Shown here one piece after another: positions 43,303-51,758 of a stretch of DNA of 64,000 nt (the first letter of the stretch is position 1; every line of letters starts with the position of its first letter). Both the position numbers and the translations under genes were made by a program. Location: positions 682,001 to 746,000 of the forward strand of contig NZ_JBKOFW010000001.1 of the NCBI RefSeq assembly GCF_046764005.1. Reading direction: 5' to 3'. Source of the DNA: Oryzobacter faecalis (GTDB taxonomy: Bacteria; Actinomycetota; Actinomycetes; Actinomycetales; Dermatophilaceae). The notes under the pieces are model-generated. The model made no database searches. It was not told the origin of the DNA and was given only the letters and a program-made list of their open reading frames with translations.

Positions 43303-44832
43303 ATGCGAACATCCATGCGCAGAGGGCTGCAGATCGCCCTCGTGATCGGTGGGGGAGTCCTCTTCTCCGCGCAGGCCCAGGCCGATGACACGACCGGGGT
43401 CGACAGTGTCGCCGGCGGCAGCCAGGCCATCGTCCAGACCGAGGCTCCGGTGAGCGCGGACGGCAACGCCGTGTCGGTGCTCGGTGACTCCGACAGCTCG
43501 GGCTCGACGACGTCGGGGGCGTCCTCGGGCGGTGGCACCGCCGGCTCTGGTGGTGACACGACCTCCGGTGAGGGCTCGGCGGCCGGGGGCACCCAGGTGA
43601 CCTCGCCGGCGACCGCTCCGGTGAGCGCGGACGGCAACGCGGTGTCGGTGCTCGGTGACTCCGACAGCTCGGGCTCGACGTCGGGGCAGACCTCCGGCGG
43701 TAGCGCTACCGGCAGTTCCGGTGGTGACTCGACCTCGGGTGAGGGCTCGGCGGCCGGGGGCAGCCAGGTGACCTCGCCGGCGACCGCTCCGGTGAGCGCG
43801 GACGGCAACGCGGTGTCGGTGCTCGGTGACTCCGACAGCTCGGGCTCGACGTCGGGGCAGACCTCCGGCGGTAGCGCTACCGGCAGTTCCGGTGGTGACA
43901 CGACCTCCGGTGAGGACTCCGCGGGCGGGGGCACCCAGGTGACCTCGCCGGCGACCGCTCCGGTGAGCGCGGACGGCAACGCGGTGTCGGTGTTCGGTGA
44001 CTCCGACAGCTCGGGCTCGACGACGTCGGGGGCGTCCTCGGGGGGTGGCACCACCGGCTCTGGTGGTGACACGACCTCCGGTGAGGGCTCGGCGGCCGGG
44101 GGCACCCAGGTGACCTCGCCGGCGACCGCTCCGGTGAGCGCGGACGGCAACGCGGTGTCGGTGTTCGGTGACTCCGACAGCTCGGGCTCGACGACGTCGG
44201 GGGCGTCCTCGGGGGGTGGCACCACCGGCTCTGGTGGTGACACGACCTCCGGTGAGGGCTCGGCGGCCGGGGGCACCCAGGTGACCTCGCCGGCGACCGC
44301 TCCGGTGAGCGCGGACGGCAACGCGGTGTCGGTGTTCGGTGACTCCGACAGCTCGGGCTCGACGACGTCGGGGGCGTCCTCGGGGGGTGGCACCACCGGC
44401 TCTGGTGGTGACACGACCTCGGGTGAGGGCTCGGCGGCCGGGGGCACCCAGGTGACCTCGCCGGCGACCGCTCCGGTGAGCGCCGACGGCAACGCGGTGT
44501 CGGTGCTCGGTGACTCGAGGACCGGGGGCTCGACGACGGCCCCCGGCGGTGGCGACCCGGTGGAGCCCGTCGACCCGGTCGACCCGACCGAGCCCGTGGA
44601 CCCGACCGACCCCGGTGGCGTCGTGTCGCCGGCCGGCCCGGGCGGGACCTCGGCCCGGCCGTCGGTCAACGGCGCTGCCGCGGGGGCCGCGGTGACGCGG
44701 GTCGTCACGGCCGACACCTTGGCGCAGACCGGTGCAGCGGCCGGTCCGCTCCTGGCGGCGGGCGTCGCCCTCCTCCTGGCCGGGGCGCTCCTGCTCGCGG
44801 CCTCACGACGACGGGGTGTCACGGTCCGCTGA
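43303..44832 (+). CDS. Sortase-anchored protein with seven chaplin-like repeats
   Basis: A cell-wall surface protein of 509 residues. Seen: a signal peptide MRTSMRRGLQIALVIGGGVL with cleavage near AQAQA-DD; seven repeats of exactly 57 residues from residue 38, each with GGTQVTSPATAPVSADGNAV-SVLGDS followed by a Ser/Gly/Thr linker; a Pro/Asp/Glu spacer (DPVEPVDPVDPTEPVDPTDP); and a C-terminal sorting signal LAQTG, hydrophobic helix and SRRRGVTVR tail. The core APVSADGNAVSVLGDS resembles the chaplin domain pattern PVxxxGNxVxVxG, with Asp where Streptomyces chaplins have Cys. Chaplins self-assemble into amyloid surface layers, and long chaplins carry LAxTG signals, so a hydrophobin-like or adhesive coat is plausible. 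The ATG follows AGGAAAGGGAAG. Confidence 0.85.
   Translation: MRTSMRRGLQIALVIGGGVLFSAQAQADDTTGVDSVAGGSQAIVQTEAPVSADGNAVSVLGDSDSSGSTTSGASSGGGTAGSGGDTTSGEGSAAGGTQVTSPATAPVSADGNAVSVLGDSDSSGSTSGQTSGGSATGSSGGDSTSGEGSAAGGSQVTSPATAPVSADGNAVSVLGDSDSSGSTSGQTSGGSATGSSGGDTTSGEDSAGGGTQVTSPATAPVSADGNAVSVFGDSDSSGSTTSGASSGGGTTGSGGDTTSGEGSAAGGTQVTSPATAPVSADGNAVSVFGDSDSSGSTTSGASSGGGTTGSGGDTTSGEGSAAGGTQVTSPATAPVSADGNAVSVFGDSDSSGSTTSGASSGGGTTGSGGDTTSGEGSAAGGTQVTSPATAPVSADGNAVSVLGDSRTGGSTTAPGGGDPVEPVDPVDPTEPVDPTDPGGVVSPAGPGGTSARPSVNGAAAGAAVTRVVTADTLAQTGAAAGPLLAAGVALLLAGALLLAASRRRGVTVR
43414..44517 (+). repeat. 171-bp in-frame tandem repeat, seven copies
   Basis: Copies begin at 43414, 43585, 43756, 43927, 44098, 44269 and 44440, with exactly 171 bp spacing; the last copy keeps only the 78-bp conserved core. 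Copies 4, 5 and 6 are almost identical in DNA (one difference seen, near the end of copy 6), pointing to recent duplication or gene conversion. Copies 2 and 3 share a different linker. Confidence 0.95.
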
Positions 44833-44948
44833 CCGGGTCACCCCGCCGTGGCCGGGGCGCGCCCCTGCTCAGCGTCCTGGCCCCGCCGGGTCGTCCGGGC
44901 CCCTGCTCCCGGGCGGCCCGCAGCGGGGCGCTCTCGTCGCCCCGCTCG

Positions 44949-44982
44949 GCCGGGGTCGGCGCGACCAGTCGCCGACCCCGGC
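44949..44982. terminator. Bidirectional hairpin between convergent genes
   Basis: GCCGGGGTCGGCG (44949-44961) pairs perfectly with CGCCGACCCCGGC (44970-44982) around an 8-nt loop. It sits between the ends of the chaplin-like gene and the convergent sugar permease operon and would serve both. Confidence 0.78.
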
Positions 44983-45014
44983 ACACCCGGGTCCTGGTCC
45001 GGGGGGCGGGGGCG

Positions 45015-45968
45015 TCAGCCCTTGTCGGCGCCCACGTTCGCTCCCTGCGTGAAGTACCGCTGGAAGACGATGAAGACGAGCGCCGTCGGGATCGTCATGA
45101 GCAGGGCGGCCGCCATCGTGATCGGGAACTGCGAGCCCGATCCGAGCCCTCCGGAGGTCAGCCCGGCCACGCCACGCGTCAGCGTGTAGAGGCTCTGGTC
45201 GTCGGTGGCGACGATGAAGTGGGCCAGCTCGTTCCACGACCCCTGGAAGGACAGGATCGTCAGCGTGATGAGCGCGGGCCGCGCCATCGGGAGGATGACC
45301 GACCAGAACGTGCGGAAGGTGCCCGCGCCGTCGATGCGGGCGGCCTCCTCCATCGAGGGCGGGATCGACTCGAAGAACTGCTTCATGATGAACACGCCCG
45401 CCGCGTCGACGAGCAGCGGGACGATGAGCGCCGGGTAGGTGTTGTAGATCCCGAGGTAGTTGATGACGAGGAACTTCGGGATGAGCAGCACGATGCCCGG
45501 GACGGCGAGCACGGCGAGGATCGCCGTGAACACCGCGTCGCGGCCGCGGAACTTCAGGCGCGCGAGGGCGTAGCCCGCGAGCGAGTTGAAGAACACCCGC
45601 CCGGCCGTGACGAACAGCGTCACGACGACCGAGTTGGTGAACCAGCGGGGGAAGTCGGTCTGCGCGATCCGCTCGAACGCCGCCGTCGTGATCGGGTCGG
45701 GCATGAGCGCCAGCGGGTTGTTGACGGCGTCGGTGTCGGTCTTGAACGACGTCGAGAGCTGGACGAAGAACGGGTAGATGTACACCAGCGCGAACGCCAC
45801 GAGCGCGACGTAGACGAGCACCTTCTTCGCCCGGCTGTTCCGGTTGACGAGGCTGCCGTCGTCGCCGCCGCGCCTCGGCGGCGCCGCCCGTCCCGTGGTG
45901 GTCGCCACCTCCGCGGTGGGAGCGATGCCCGTGCCGGTGCTGCCGGTCAGGCTCTCGGTGCCGCTCAT
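45015..45968 (-). CDS. Sugar ABC transporter permease, MalG type (second system)
   Basis: A CUT1 permease of 317 residues. Seen: a cytoplasmic N terminus of 45 residues, six membrane segments starting VLVYVALVAFALVYIYPFFV, the ALARLKFRGRDAVFTAILAV stretch, and the EAA loop SMEEAARIDGAGTFRTFWSV that docks the ATPase, ending with VFQRYFTQGANVGADKG. The ATG overlaps the MalF-type stop (ATGA), so the two permeases are co-translated. It is the last gene of the second sugar operon and lacks a linked ATPase gene. The substrate is probably an oligosaccharide handled by the divergent debranching-type enzyme. Confidence 0.9.
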   Translation of the reverse strand: MSGTESLTGSTGTGIAPTAEVATTTGRAAPPRRGGDDGSLVNRNSRAKKVLVYVALVAFALVYIYPFFVQLSTSFKTDTDAVNNPLALMPDPITTAAFERIAQTDFPRWFTNSVVVTLFVTAGRVFFNSLAGYALARLKFRGRDAVFTAILAVLAVPGIVLLIPKFLVINYLGIYNTYPALIVPLLVDAAGVFIMKQFFESIPPSMEEAARIDGAGTFRTFWSVILPMARPALITLTILSFQGSWNELAHFIVATDDQSLYTLTRGVAGLTSGGLGSGSQFPITMAAALLMTIPTALVFIVFQRYFTQGANVGADKG

Positions 45969-47101
45969 GCCGCCGTCCCCTTCCGGGCCCTGCGCTGCTG
46001 GGTCCGCTGGGCCTTCTTCGTCGCCGCCTCGTCCTTGTCGCGCAGCACGAACCGCTGCAGGCTCGTCAGGAGGAAGATGAGCACGAAGAGGAGGAACGCC
46101 ATCGCGGCGCCCTGGCCCCACTGCTGCTGCCGGAAGGCGGCCTGGTAGGACAGGAACGCAGGTGTCAGGGTCGTCTTGGCGGGCCCGCCCTGCGTCATGA
46201 CGTACATCTGGTCGAAGACCTGCCACGTCCCGATGACGCCGAGCGTCACGACGAGGAGGATCGTCGGCCGCAGGTGCGGCACGGTGACGTTGCGGAACCG
46301 CTGCCAGGCGTTCGCACCGTCGACCATCGCGGCCTCCTCGACCTCCGTGGGGAGGTCCTGGAGGGCGGCGATGAACATGAGCATGAACGTGCCGGCGGTG
46401 GTCCAGATGACCTGGAGCATGATCGCGCTCAGCGCCACCGACGGGCCCTTGAACCACTCCCACAGGGACAGGCTCATCACCGACGTCTCGGCGAGCGCCG
46501 ACGGCGGGGTGTCGATGCTCCACAGCCCCAGCGCGTCACCGGTGAGGTGGATGAGGCCGCGCGGGTCGGAGAACCACGTGGGTCCGTCGATGCCGAAGAT
46601 CCCGAGGAACTGGTTGACCGCACCGGTCCCGGTGAACAGGTAGAGGAAGACGAGCGAGATCGCCACGGACGAGACGACCGACGGGAAGTAGAACGAGGTG
46701 CGGAAGAACGTGCGCCCCTTGAGGAACTTCTGGTTGACGATGACGGCGAGGAAGAGCGCGAGCACGGTCTGGATCGGCACGACCCCGAGGACGTAGTAGA
46801 AGGTGTTGCGCAGCGAGGTCATGAAGTCCTGCCGCGACAGGCCCTGCTCGGTGAGCAGTGCCGTGTAGTTCTCGGTGCCCACGAAGCCCACCCGGGACGA
46901 GAAGGGGCTGCCGCGCCCTCCCCAGTCGGTGAACGAGACCCACAGGGCCATGACGATCGGCACGGCGAGGAACAACCCGAGGATGACGAGGACCGGCGTG
47001 ACGAACAGCCAGCCCGCCGCCGTCTGCCGCTGGCCCTCGCCGGCCTTCCGGCGCCGCGGCGCCCGGCGGGTGCCGGGCGCCGCGGTCGTGGTGGTGCTCA
47101 C
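45965..47101 (-). CDS. Sugar ABC transporter permease, MalF type (second system)
   Basis: A permease of 378 residues partnering the MalG-type protein. Seen: a basic N terminus RRAPRRRKAGEGQRQTAAGW, membrane segments from LFVTPVLVILGLFLAVPIVM, a large periplasmic insertion around residues 150-210 (FGIDGPTWFSDPRGLIHLTG), the EAA loop EVEEAAMVDGANAWQRFRNV and a long basic C-terminal tail. The periplasmic insertion explains the length above the usual 290-310. GTG at 47101 overlaps the binding-protein stop (GTGA), giving tight coupling, unlike the first system where a hairpin separates these two genes. Confidence 0.9.
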   Translation of the reverse strand: MSTTTTAAPGTRRAPRRRKAGEGQRQTAAGWLFVTPVLVILGLFLAVPIVMALWVSFTDWGGRGSPFSSRVGFVGTENYTALLTEQGLSRQDFMTSLRNTFYYVLGVVPIQTVLALFLAVIVNQKFLKGRTFFRTSFYFPSVVSSVAISLVFLYLFTGTGAVNQFLGIFGIDGPTWFSDPRGLIHLTGDALGLWSIDTPPSALAETSVMSLSLWEWFKGPSVALSAIMLQVIWTTAGTFMLMFIAALQDLPTEVEEAAMVDGANAWQRFRNVTVPHLRPTILLVVTLGVIGTWQVFDQMYVMTQGGPAKTTLTPAFLSYQAAFRQQQWGQGAAMAFLLFVLIFLLTSLQRFVLRDKDEAATKKAQRTQQRRARKGTAA

Positions 47102-48351
47102 TTGCCGAGGACCGACGCGGCGTTGGTGTCGAACCCGCTGAGGACCTGGTCGAGGTTGGCCCCCTTGAGGCTCTCGAGCTTGGAGTTGAGGTCGGCGACG
47201 ACCGGCTCCATGCCCGCGGCGTTGATGGGGCCGTGCCCGTACTCGCCACCGGCGATGAAGGCGGCGTCCTCGGGGTACTTGGTCTTGTACTGCTCGGCGG
47301 CCGACTGGCGGCTCGGCATGACACCGAAGGCCTCCGCGGCGGCCATCTGGCTCTCGACGGTCGTCAGGGACTTGACGAGGTCGACCGCCTGGGCCTGTGC
47401 CTTGGAGTCGGCGGCGATGCCCCAGCACTGCGTGAACTGGAGCGTGCCCTTGCCCTTCGGGCCCTCGGGCAGCTCGGCGACCGTGTACTTCAGGCCCTTG
47501 TAGTCGTTGTTGACCGCGCCCTTGATCCAGTTGCCCTCGATCGTCATCGCGGCCTTCTTCGTGCCGAACGCCTCACCGCCCCACCCGGAGTCGAGCTCGT
47601 TGGCGAACTTGAAGTTCCCGGCCTTGTTGTTCTCCTGGACGTACGCGAGGGCCTCCTTGACCTCCGGCGTGGCGGCCTGCGCCTTGGTGTTGTCCTCGCT
47701 CAGCCACCAGCCGCCGTTCTGCACGACGAAGGCGCCGACACGGTCGATGCCGGTGCCGAGCCCGAGGCCGACCTGCCCACCGGTCGTCAGCTTCTTGGAG
47801 ACGGCCGAGAGGTCGTCCCACGTCTTCGGGATGTCGCCGTCACCGAGGCCGGCCTTGGTCCACGCGTCGGTGTTGATGACGAGGGCGAGGGTCGAGAAGT
47901 CCTTGGGGGCGCAGTACTGCTTGCCCTCGTACGTGAACGCCTTGCGCAGGGGCTCGTAGAAGTCGCTGTTGTCCTCGAGCTGGTCGGCGTACGGGTAGAG
48001 GCTGCCCTGCTTCGCGTAGTCGGCGAACCGGCCGGCGTCCATGTAGAAGACGTCTGCGGGGCTGCCGCTGGCGAAGCCCTGGGCCAGCTGCTGGTTCATG
48101 TCGCTGGCGACGGTGACCTCGACGGTGTTGCCGGTCTTCTTCGCCCACGCGTCGGTGGCGGCCTTGACCGCGTTGGTCTCGGCGTCACCCGAGGACGCGA
48201 TGAGCATCTTCAGCGCGACGGGGCCGCTGGCGGAGGCCGGTGCGCTGGAACCGCCGCCCTCCTCCTCGAATCCACCGCCGCCGCAGGCGGTGAGGGTCAG
48301 GGCGCCCGTGAGGGCGAGGGCCAGGGCGGCCGATCGGGTGGTGCGCGACAT
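47098..48351 (-). CDS. Sugar ABC transporter substrate-binding lipoprotein (second system)
   Basis: An extracellular sugar-binding lipoprotein of 417 residues. Seen: signal peptide MSRTTRSAALALALTGALTL with lipobox LTAC (lipid-modified Cys23), a Gly/Glu/Ser linker, then a MalE-like domain with VASDMNQQLAQGFASGSPAD, DVFYMDAGRFADYAKQGSLY, STLALVINTDAWTKAGLGDG and AMTIEGNWIKGAVNNDYKGL. The start is ATG at 48351 with AAGGAG 6 nt upstream. It is 89 bp downstream of the LacI regulator gene on the same strand, with no clear promoter between, so regulator and importer may form one operon. Confidence 0.91.
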   Translation of the reverse strand: MSRTTRSAALALALTGALTLTACGGGGFEEEGGGSSAPASASGPVALKMLIASSGDAETNAVKAATDAWAKKTGNTVEVTVASDMNQQLAQGFASGSPADVFYMDAGRFADYAKQGSLYPYADQLEDNSDFYEPLRKAFTYEGKQYCAPKDFSTLALVINTDAWTKAGLGDGDIPKTWDDLSAVSKKLTTGGQVGLGLGTGIDRVGAFVVQNGGWWLSEDNTKAQAATPEVKEALAYVQENNKAGNFKFANELDSGWGGEAFGTKKAAMTIEGNWIKGAVNNDYKGLKYTVAELPEGPKGKGTLQFTQCWGIAADSKAQAQAVDLVKSLTTVESQMAAAEAFGVMPSRQSAAEQYKTKYPEDAAFIAGGEYGHGPINAAGMEPVVADLNSKLESLKGANLDQVLSGFDTNAASVLGK

Positions 48352-48440
48352 CGGTGACTCCTTCGTCGGGTGGTGCGCGTGCTGGACGGATGGTGCTGAG
48401 GGTCGTGCTGGTCGTGCTCGGTGGTGCGGGGTGAGGTCGG

Positions 48441-49481
48441 TCAGGGCTCCTTCCGGTGGAGCCGGGTGCTGCGGGCCCTGGTGAGGGCCGGCAGGAGGAG
48501 CGAGCCCGCGGTGGGGGCGGGCTCGCCGCGCAGGGCCGCGCGGACCAGCCGCAGCGACTCCTCCGCGATGGCGTCGAACGGCTGCGCGACGGAGCTGAGG
48601 TGGTGCATGGCGGCGGTCTCGGAACCGTCGAAGCCGACGACGCCGATGTCGCGGCCCGGCTCGAGGCCGCGCCGGACGAGCACCTGGTGGACACCGAGGG
48701 CGAGGACGTCGGAGGCGCAGACGACGGCGTCGCCGGGGGAGAGGAGGTCGACGAGGGGGCCGGCCGCGGCGATGGCGGCGTCGAGGTCCTGCTCGGCGAC
48801 GGCCTCGGGACCGTGCACGGGCGAGGACGCGGTGCCGGCCGCGTCGCACGCCGCGACCCAGCCGGACCGGCGGTCGTCACCGACGACCGAGCCCTGGGGC
48901 CAGCCGAGGTAGGCGATGGTGCGGTAGCCGGCGTCGATGCAGTGCTCGACGGCCACCCGGGTGCCTGCGGCACCGTCGACGTCGACCCAGCGGGTGAACG
49001 TGGGGTCGTCCCAGACCCGGCCGAACGAGGCATAGGGGATGCCGCGCGCCTCGAGCCAGGGTGGGCGCGGGTCCCCGTGGTGGGTCTCGGCGACGATGAA
49101 GGCGTCGACGAGGCGTCCTGCCCACATCGCCTTGTAGCCCTCGAGCATCGGGGTGCCCTCGGCGGAGCCGAAGGGGACGAGGTGGGCGTCGTGGTACGCC
49201 GCGCGGATGCTCAAGGCGGTGAGGACCGGGGCGGTCGTGGCGTTGTGCGTGCCGAGGGTGTGCAGCTCGAGGCCGATGGCGCCGGCCCGGCGGCTGCGCA
49301 GGGACTTCGCCGAGCTCGACGGGTGGTAGCCGAGGTCGGCGATGGCGGCGCGGACCCGGTCGAGGGTGTCGGGGCTGACCCGCTCGGGGTTGTTCACGGT
49401 GTTGCTCACCGTCTGGCGGGACACACCGGCGGCCCGGGCGACGTCGTGGATCGTCACGCGTGAGCCCTCCGACTGCGGCAC
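48441..49481 (-). CDS. LacI-family regulator of the second sugar system
   Basis: A repressor of 346 residues. Seen: helix-turn-helix VTIHDVARAAGVSRQTVSNT at residues 9-28, hinge helix SSSAKSLRSRRAGAIGLE, and a sugar-sensing core with LVDAFIVAETHHGDPRPPWL, TIAYLGWPQGSVVGDDRRSG, DAVVCASDVLALGVHQVLVR and IGVVGFDGSETAAMHHLSSV. GTG at 49481 is chosen because GAGGAGG lies 5 nt before it; a TTG further upstream (49535) lies inside the operator. Two operator-like palindromes in the divergent region match its expected target and imply autoregulation plus control of the glycosidase gene. Confidence 0.9.
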   Translation of the reverse strand: MPQSEGSRVTIHDVARAAGVSRQTVSNTVNNPERVSPDTLDRVRAAIADLGYHPSSSAKSLRSRRAGAIGLELHTLGTHNATTAPVLTALSIRAAYHDAHLVPFGSAEGTPMLEGYKAMWAGRLVDAFIVAETHHGDPRPPWLEARGIPYASFGRVWDDPTFTRWVDVDGAAGTRVAVEHCIDAGYRTIAYLGWPQGSVVGDDRRSGWVAACDAAGTASSPVHGPEAVAEQDLDAAIAAAGPLVDLLSPGDAVVCASDVLALGVHQVLVRRGLEPGRDIGVVGFDGSETAAMHHLSSVAQPFDAIAEESLRLVRAALRGEPAPTAGSLLLPALTRARSTRLHRKEP

Positions 49482-49523
49482 CTGGTCCTCCTCGACCGTG
49501 ACATCGGCGTGATACCCGACCCA

Positions 49524-49589
49524 TAGAACGTTCAAACCTGCCGAACCCGAGGGACAGGGGGTTGATTTGAACGATCAAATGGCTAGGGT
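49524..49589. promoter_or_regulatory. Two LacI-type operators and a leaderless promoter in the divergent region
   Basis: TAGAACGTTCAAA (49524-49536) and TTTGAACGATCAAA (49566-49579) share the motif TTTGAACG(A/T)TC on opposite strands. The second lies between TTGATT (-35, 49562-49567) and TAGGGT (-10, 49584-49589), spacer 16 bp, of the plus-strand gene. The -10 ends 7 nt before GTG 49597. The first lies 43 bp upstream of the LacI start. Spacing between the operator centres is about 42 bp, four helical turns, which would allow cooperative or looped binding. Confidence 0.75.
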
Positions 49590-49596
49590 CGTCACT

Positions 49597-51705
49597 GTGC
49601 ATCGCGACGACGTGGACTGTCAAGACCCCCGCCCGCAACCGGAGAGGACGTGGCAGCCGTGGGTCCACGAGCTCGAGGTCGCGGTCCGTGGGCCCGTGAC
49701 GTGCCTCTCGCTCGCCGACGGGGACGTCGACGCCGCACGCCCCGGAGGCGAGGCGACCGGGCTCTTCGTCGACGACCGCCGCGTCGCCCACACCCTCGTC
49801 GTCACCCTCGACGGGCTGGCCCTCACGGCGGTCGCCGCGGCCTCCACCGGGGGCACGACCGAGACCCTCGCCGTCGCGCGCCACCTCGGGGACCCGGGCC
49901 CCGACCCCACGGTCGAGGTCACCCGGCGCCGGGTCCTCCACGACCGCGGGCTCACCGAGACGGTGACGATCCGCAACCGGTGGCAGGAGCCGGTGTCCAG
50001 CCGGGTCGAGGTCCGCCTCGCCGGCGACGGTGCCGAGCTCCACGACGTCAAGCAGGGCGAGGCCGCGCCCGGCCTCCTCGCCGCGACGGCCGGCGACGAG
50101 GAAGCCTCGTGGTCCGACGAGCGCCACACGGTGCGCGTCCGTGCGGCCGGGGCCGCGATCGTGGTGGACGCGCGCGGCGCCCTCCTCGGGTGGGACGTCG
50201 AGGTCGCGCCGGCAGGCTCGGTCGACCTCGTCGTCGACGTGCGCGCCGACCGGGTCGCGGCGACGCCCTTCGACGCCGACGCCGGCGTGGACCTCGTCGG
50301 CCTCGAGGGCATCGACGTCGCCGCCCAGGACGCGCGCCTCGGCCGGACCGTCGGTGCTGCCCTCGACGACCTGCGCCACCTCGCCCTGCGCGACCCGCTC
50401 GCCCCGGACGACGTCTTCGTCGGTGCCGGAACCCCTTGGTACCTCACGCTGTTCGGCCGCGACTCGCTCTGGTCGGCCCGCCTCGCCCTGCCCTTCGGGA
50501 CCGACCTCGCCCGGGGGACGCTGCGGGCGCTGGCCCGCCGCCAGGGGAGGGTCGACGACGTCGAGACCGCGCAGTCGCCCGGCAAGATCCTGCACGAGGT
50601 GCGCCGCACCGCCTTCGCCGCCGGTGACGGCACGCTCCTGCCGGTCGTGTACTACGGCACCGTCGACGCCACGCCGCTGTGGGTGTGCGTCCTCCACGAC
50701 GCCTGGCGGTGGGGCCTCGACCCCGACGTCGTCCACGAGCTCGCCCCGGCCCTGCGCGCCGCCCTCGACTGGATGGAGCGTGCGGCGGCCGAGAGCCCGG
50801 ACGGCTTCCTGCGCTACCTCGACGAGTCCGGGACCGGCCTGGCCAACCAGGGCTGGAAGGACTCCGGGGACTCGATGCGCGACGCCCTCGGCCGCATCGC
50901 CGACGGGCCGATCGCCCTCGTCGAGACGCAGGCGTACGCCGTCGAGGCGGCCCACGCCGCGGCGTCGCTCCTCGAGGACGTCCTGGGCGAGGACGGCTCG
51001 GTGTGGAGGTCGTGGGGCGACGCCCTGGCCACCCGGGTGCGCGAGCGGTTCTGGGTCCGGGGGGAGGGCGCCCCGCTGCTCGCGATGGCCCTCGACGGGT
51101 CGGGGGCACCGGTCGACGGCCTCGGCAGCAACATCGGCCACGTCCTCGGCACCGGCCTGCTCGACGACGCCGAGAGCCGGAGGGTCGCCCACGCCCTGGC
51201 GGGGCCGGACCTCCTCGGACCGCTCGGCGTCAGCACGCTGTCGCGCTCCAACCCGGCCTTCAACCCCATCGGGTACCACACCGGCTCGGTGTGGACCCAC
51301 GACAGCGCGATCGCCGCCCTCGGGCTGGCGCGCACCGGTCATCCCGAGGGTGCGGCCGCGGTGATGCGCGCCCTCGTCGACGTCGCGGCCGCGAGCGGGT
51401 ACCGGTGGCCCGAGCTCTACGGCGCCGAGCCCGTCCTCGGGCGACCGGCGCCGTACCCCGCGAGCTGCCGGCCGCAGGCGTGGGCGGCAGCGAGCGCGGG
51501 AGCCCTCGTGTCCGTCCTCCTCGGGTTGCGCGCAGACGTCCCCGCGGGACGGATCCACCTGTCCCCGTTGCCCTCTGCGCCCTTCGGAGCCCTCACGGTC
51601 TCCGGCCTGCGCGTGGGCGGCGGCACGCTGTCGGTGTCGGTCGACGCCCAGGGTGACGTGGTGTCGGTCGACGCCCCCGACGGCATCGAGGTCGTCATCG
51701 GCTGA
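49597..51705 (+). CDS. Glycogen-debranching-enzyme-type glycosidase
   Basis: A protein of 702 residues with an N-terminal glycogen-debranching domain (GDE_N_bis type; residues 12-225, beginning PWVHELEVAVRGPVTCLSLA) and a C-terminal (alpha/alpha)6 barrel related to amylo-alpha-1,6-glucosidases. Seen: PWYLTLFGRDSLWSARLALP (conserved acidic GRDSLW), AQSPGKILHEVRRTAFAAGD, YYGTVDATPLWVCVLHDAWR, LANQGWKDSGDSMRDALGRI, NPIGYHTGSVWTHDSAIAAL and a C-terminal beta domain. No signal peptide is present, so it acts on imported oligosaccharides. The leaderless -10 favours GTG 49597; ATG at 49579 would place the operator inside the coding region. It is divergent from its probable regulator and importer. Confidence 0.88.
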   Translation: MHRDDVDCQDPRPQPERTWQPWVHELEVAVRGPVTCLSLADGDVDAARPGGEATGLFVDDRRVAHTLVVTLDGLALTAVAAASTGGTTETLAVARHLGDPGPDPTVEVTRRRVLHDRGLTETVTIRNRWQEPVSSRVEVRLAGDGAELHDVKQGEAAPGLLAATAGDEEASWSDERHTVRVRAAGAAIVVDARGALLGWDVEVAPAGSVDLVVDVRADRVAATPFDADAGVDLVGLEGIDVAAQDARLGRTVGAALDDLRHLALRDPLAPDDVFVGAGTPWYLTLFGRDSLWSARLALPFGTDLARGTLRALARRQGRVDDVETAQSPGKILHEVRRTAFAAGDGTLLPVVYYGTVDATPLWVCVLHDAWRWGLDPDVVHELAPALRAALDWMERAAAESPDGFLRYLDESGTGLANQGWKDSGDSMRDALGRIADGPIALVETQAYAVEAAHAAASLLEDVLGEDGSVWRSWGDALATRVRERFWVRGEGAPLLAMALDGSGAPVDGLGSNIGHVLGTGLLDDAESRRVAHALAGPDLLGPLGVSTLSRSNPAFNPIGYHTGSVWTHDSAIAALGLARTGHPEGAAAVMRALVDVAAASGYRWPELYGAEPVLGRPAPYPASCRPQAWAAASAGALVSVLLGLRADVPAGRIHLSPLPSAPFGALTVSGLRVGGGTLSVSVDAQGDVVSVDAPDGIEVVIG

Positions 51706-51719
51706 CGACGGCCCTGCCC

Positions 51720-51737
51720 GTCCGGTGGCCACCGGAC
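51720..51737. terminator. Small palindromic hairpin between convergent genes
   Basis: GTCCGGTGGCCACCGGAC is a complete 18-bp palindrome that can fold into a stem of about 7 bp. It lies 14 bp after the glycosidase stop and 21 bp from the end of the convergent carboxypeptidase gene. Confidence 0.55.
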
Positions 51738-51758
51738 CGGCGCCGTCGCCGCTGGGCA

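Noticed and set aside
43414..44517. CRISPR array or satellite DNA
   Set aside because: The units are 171 bp, lack spacers, remain strictly in frame and encode a repetitive surface protein with signal peptide and sorting signal.
42222..44822. 866-codon minus-strand frame opposite the repeat protein
   Set aside because: It mirrors the repeats and has no signal peptide or family motif. The plus-strand frame has both, plus a ribosome binding site.
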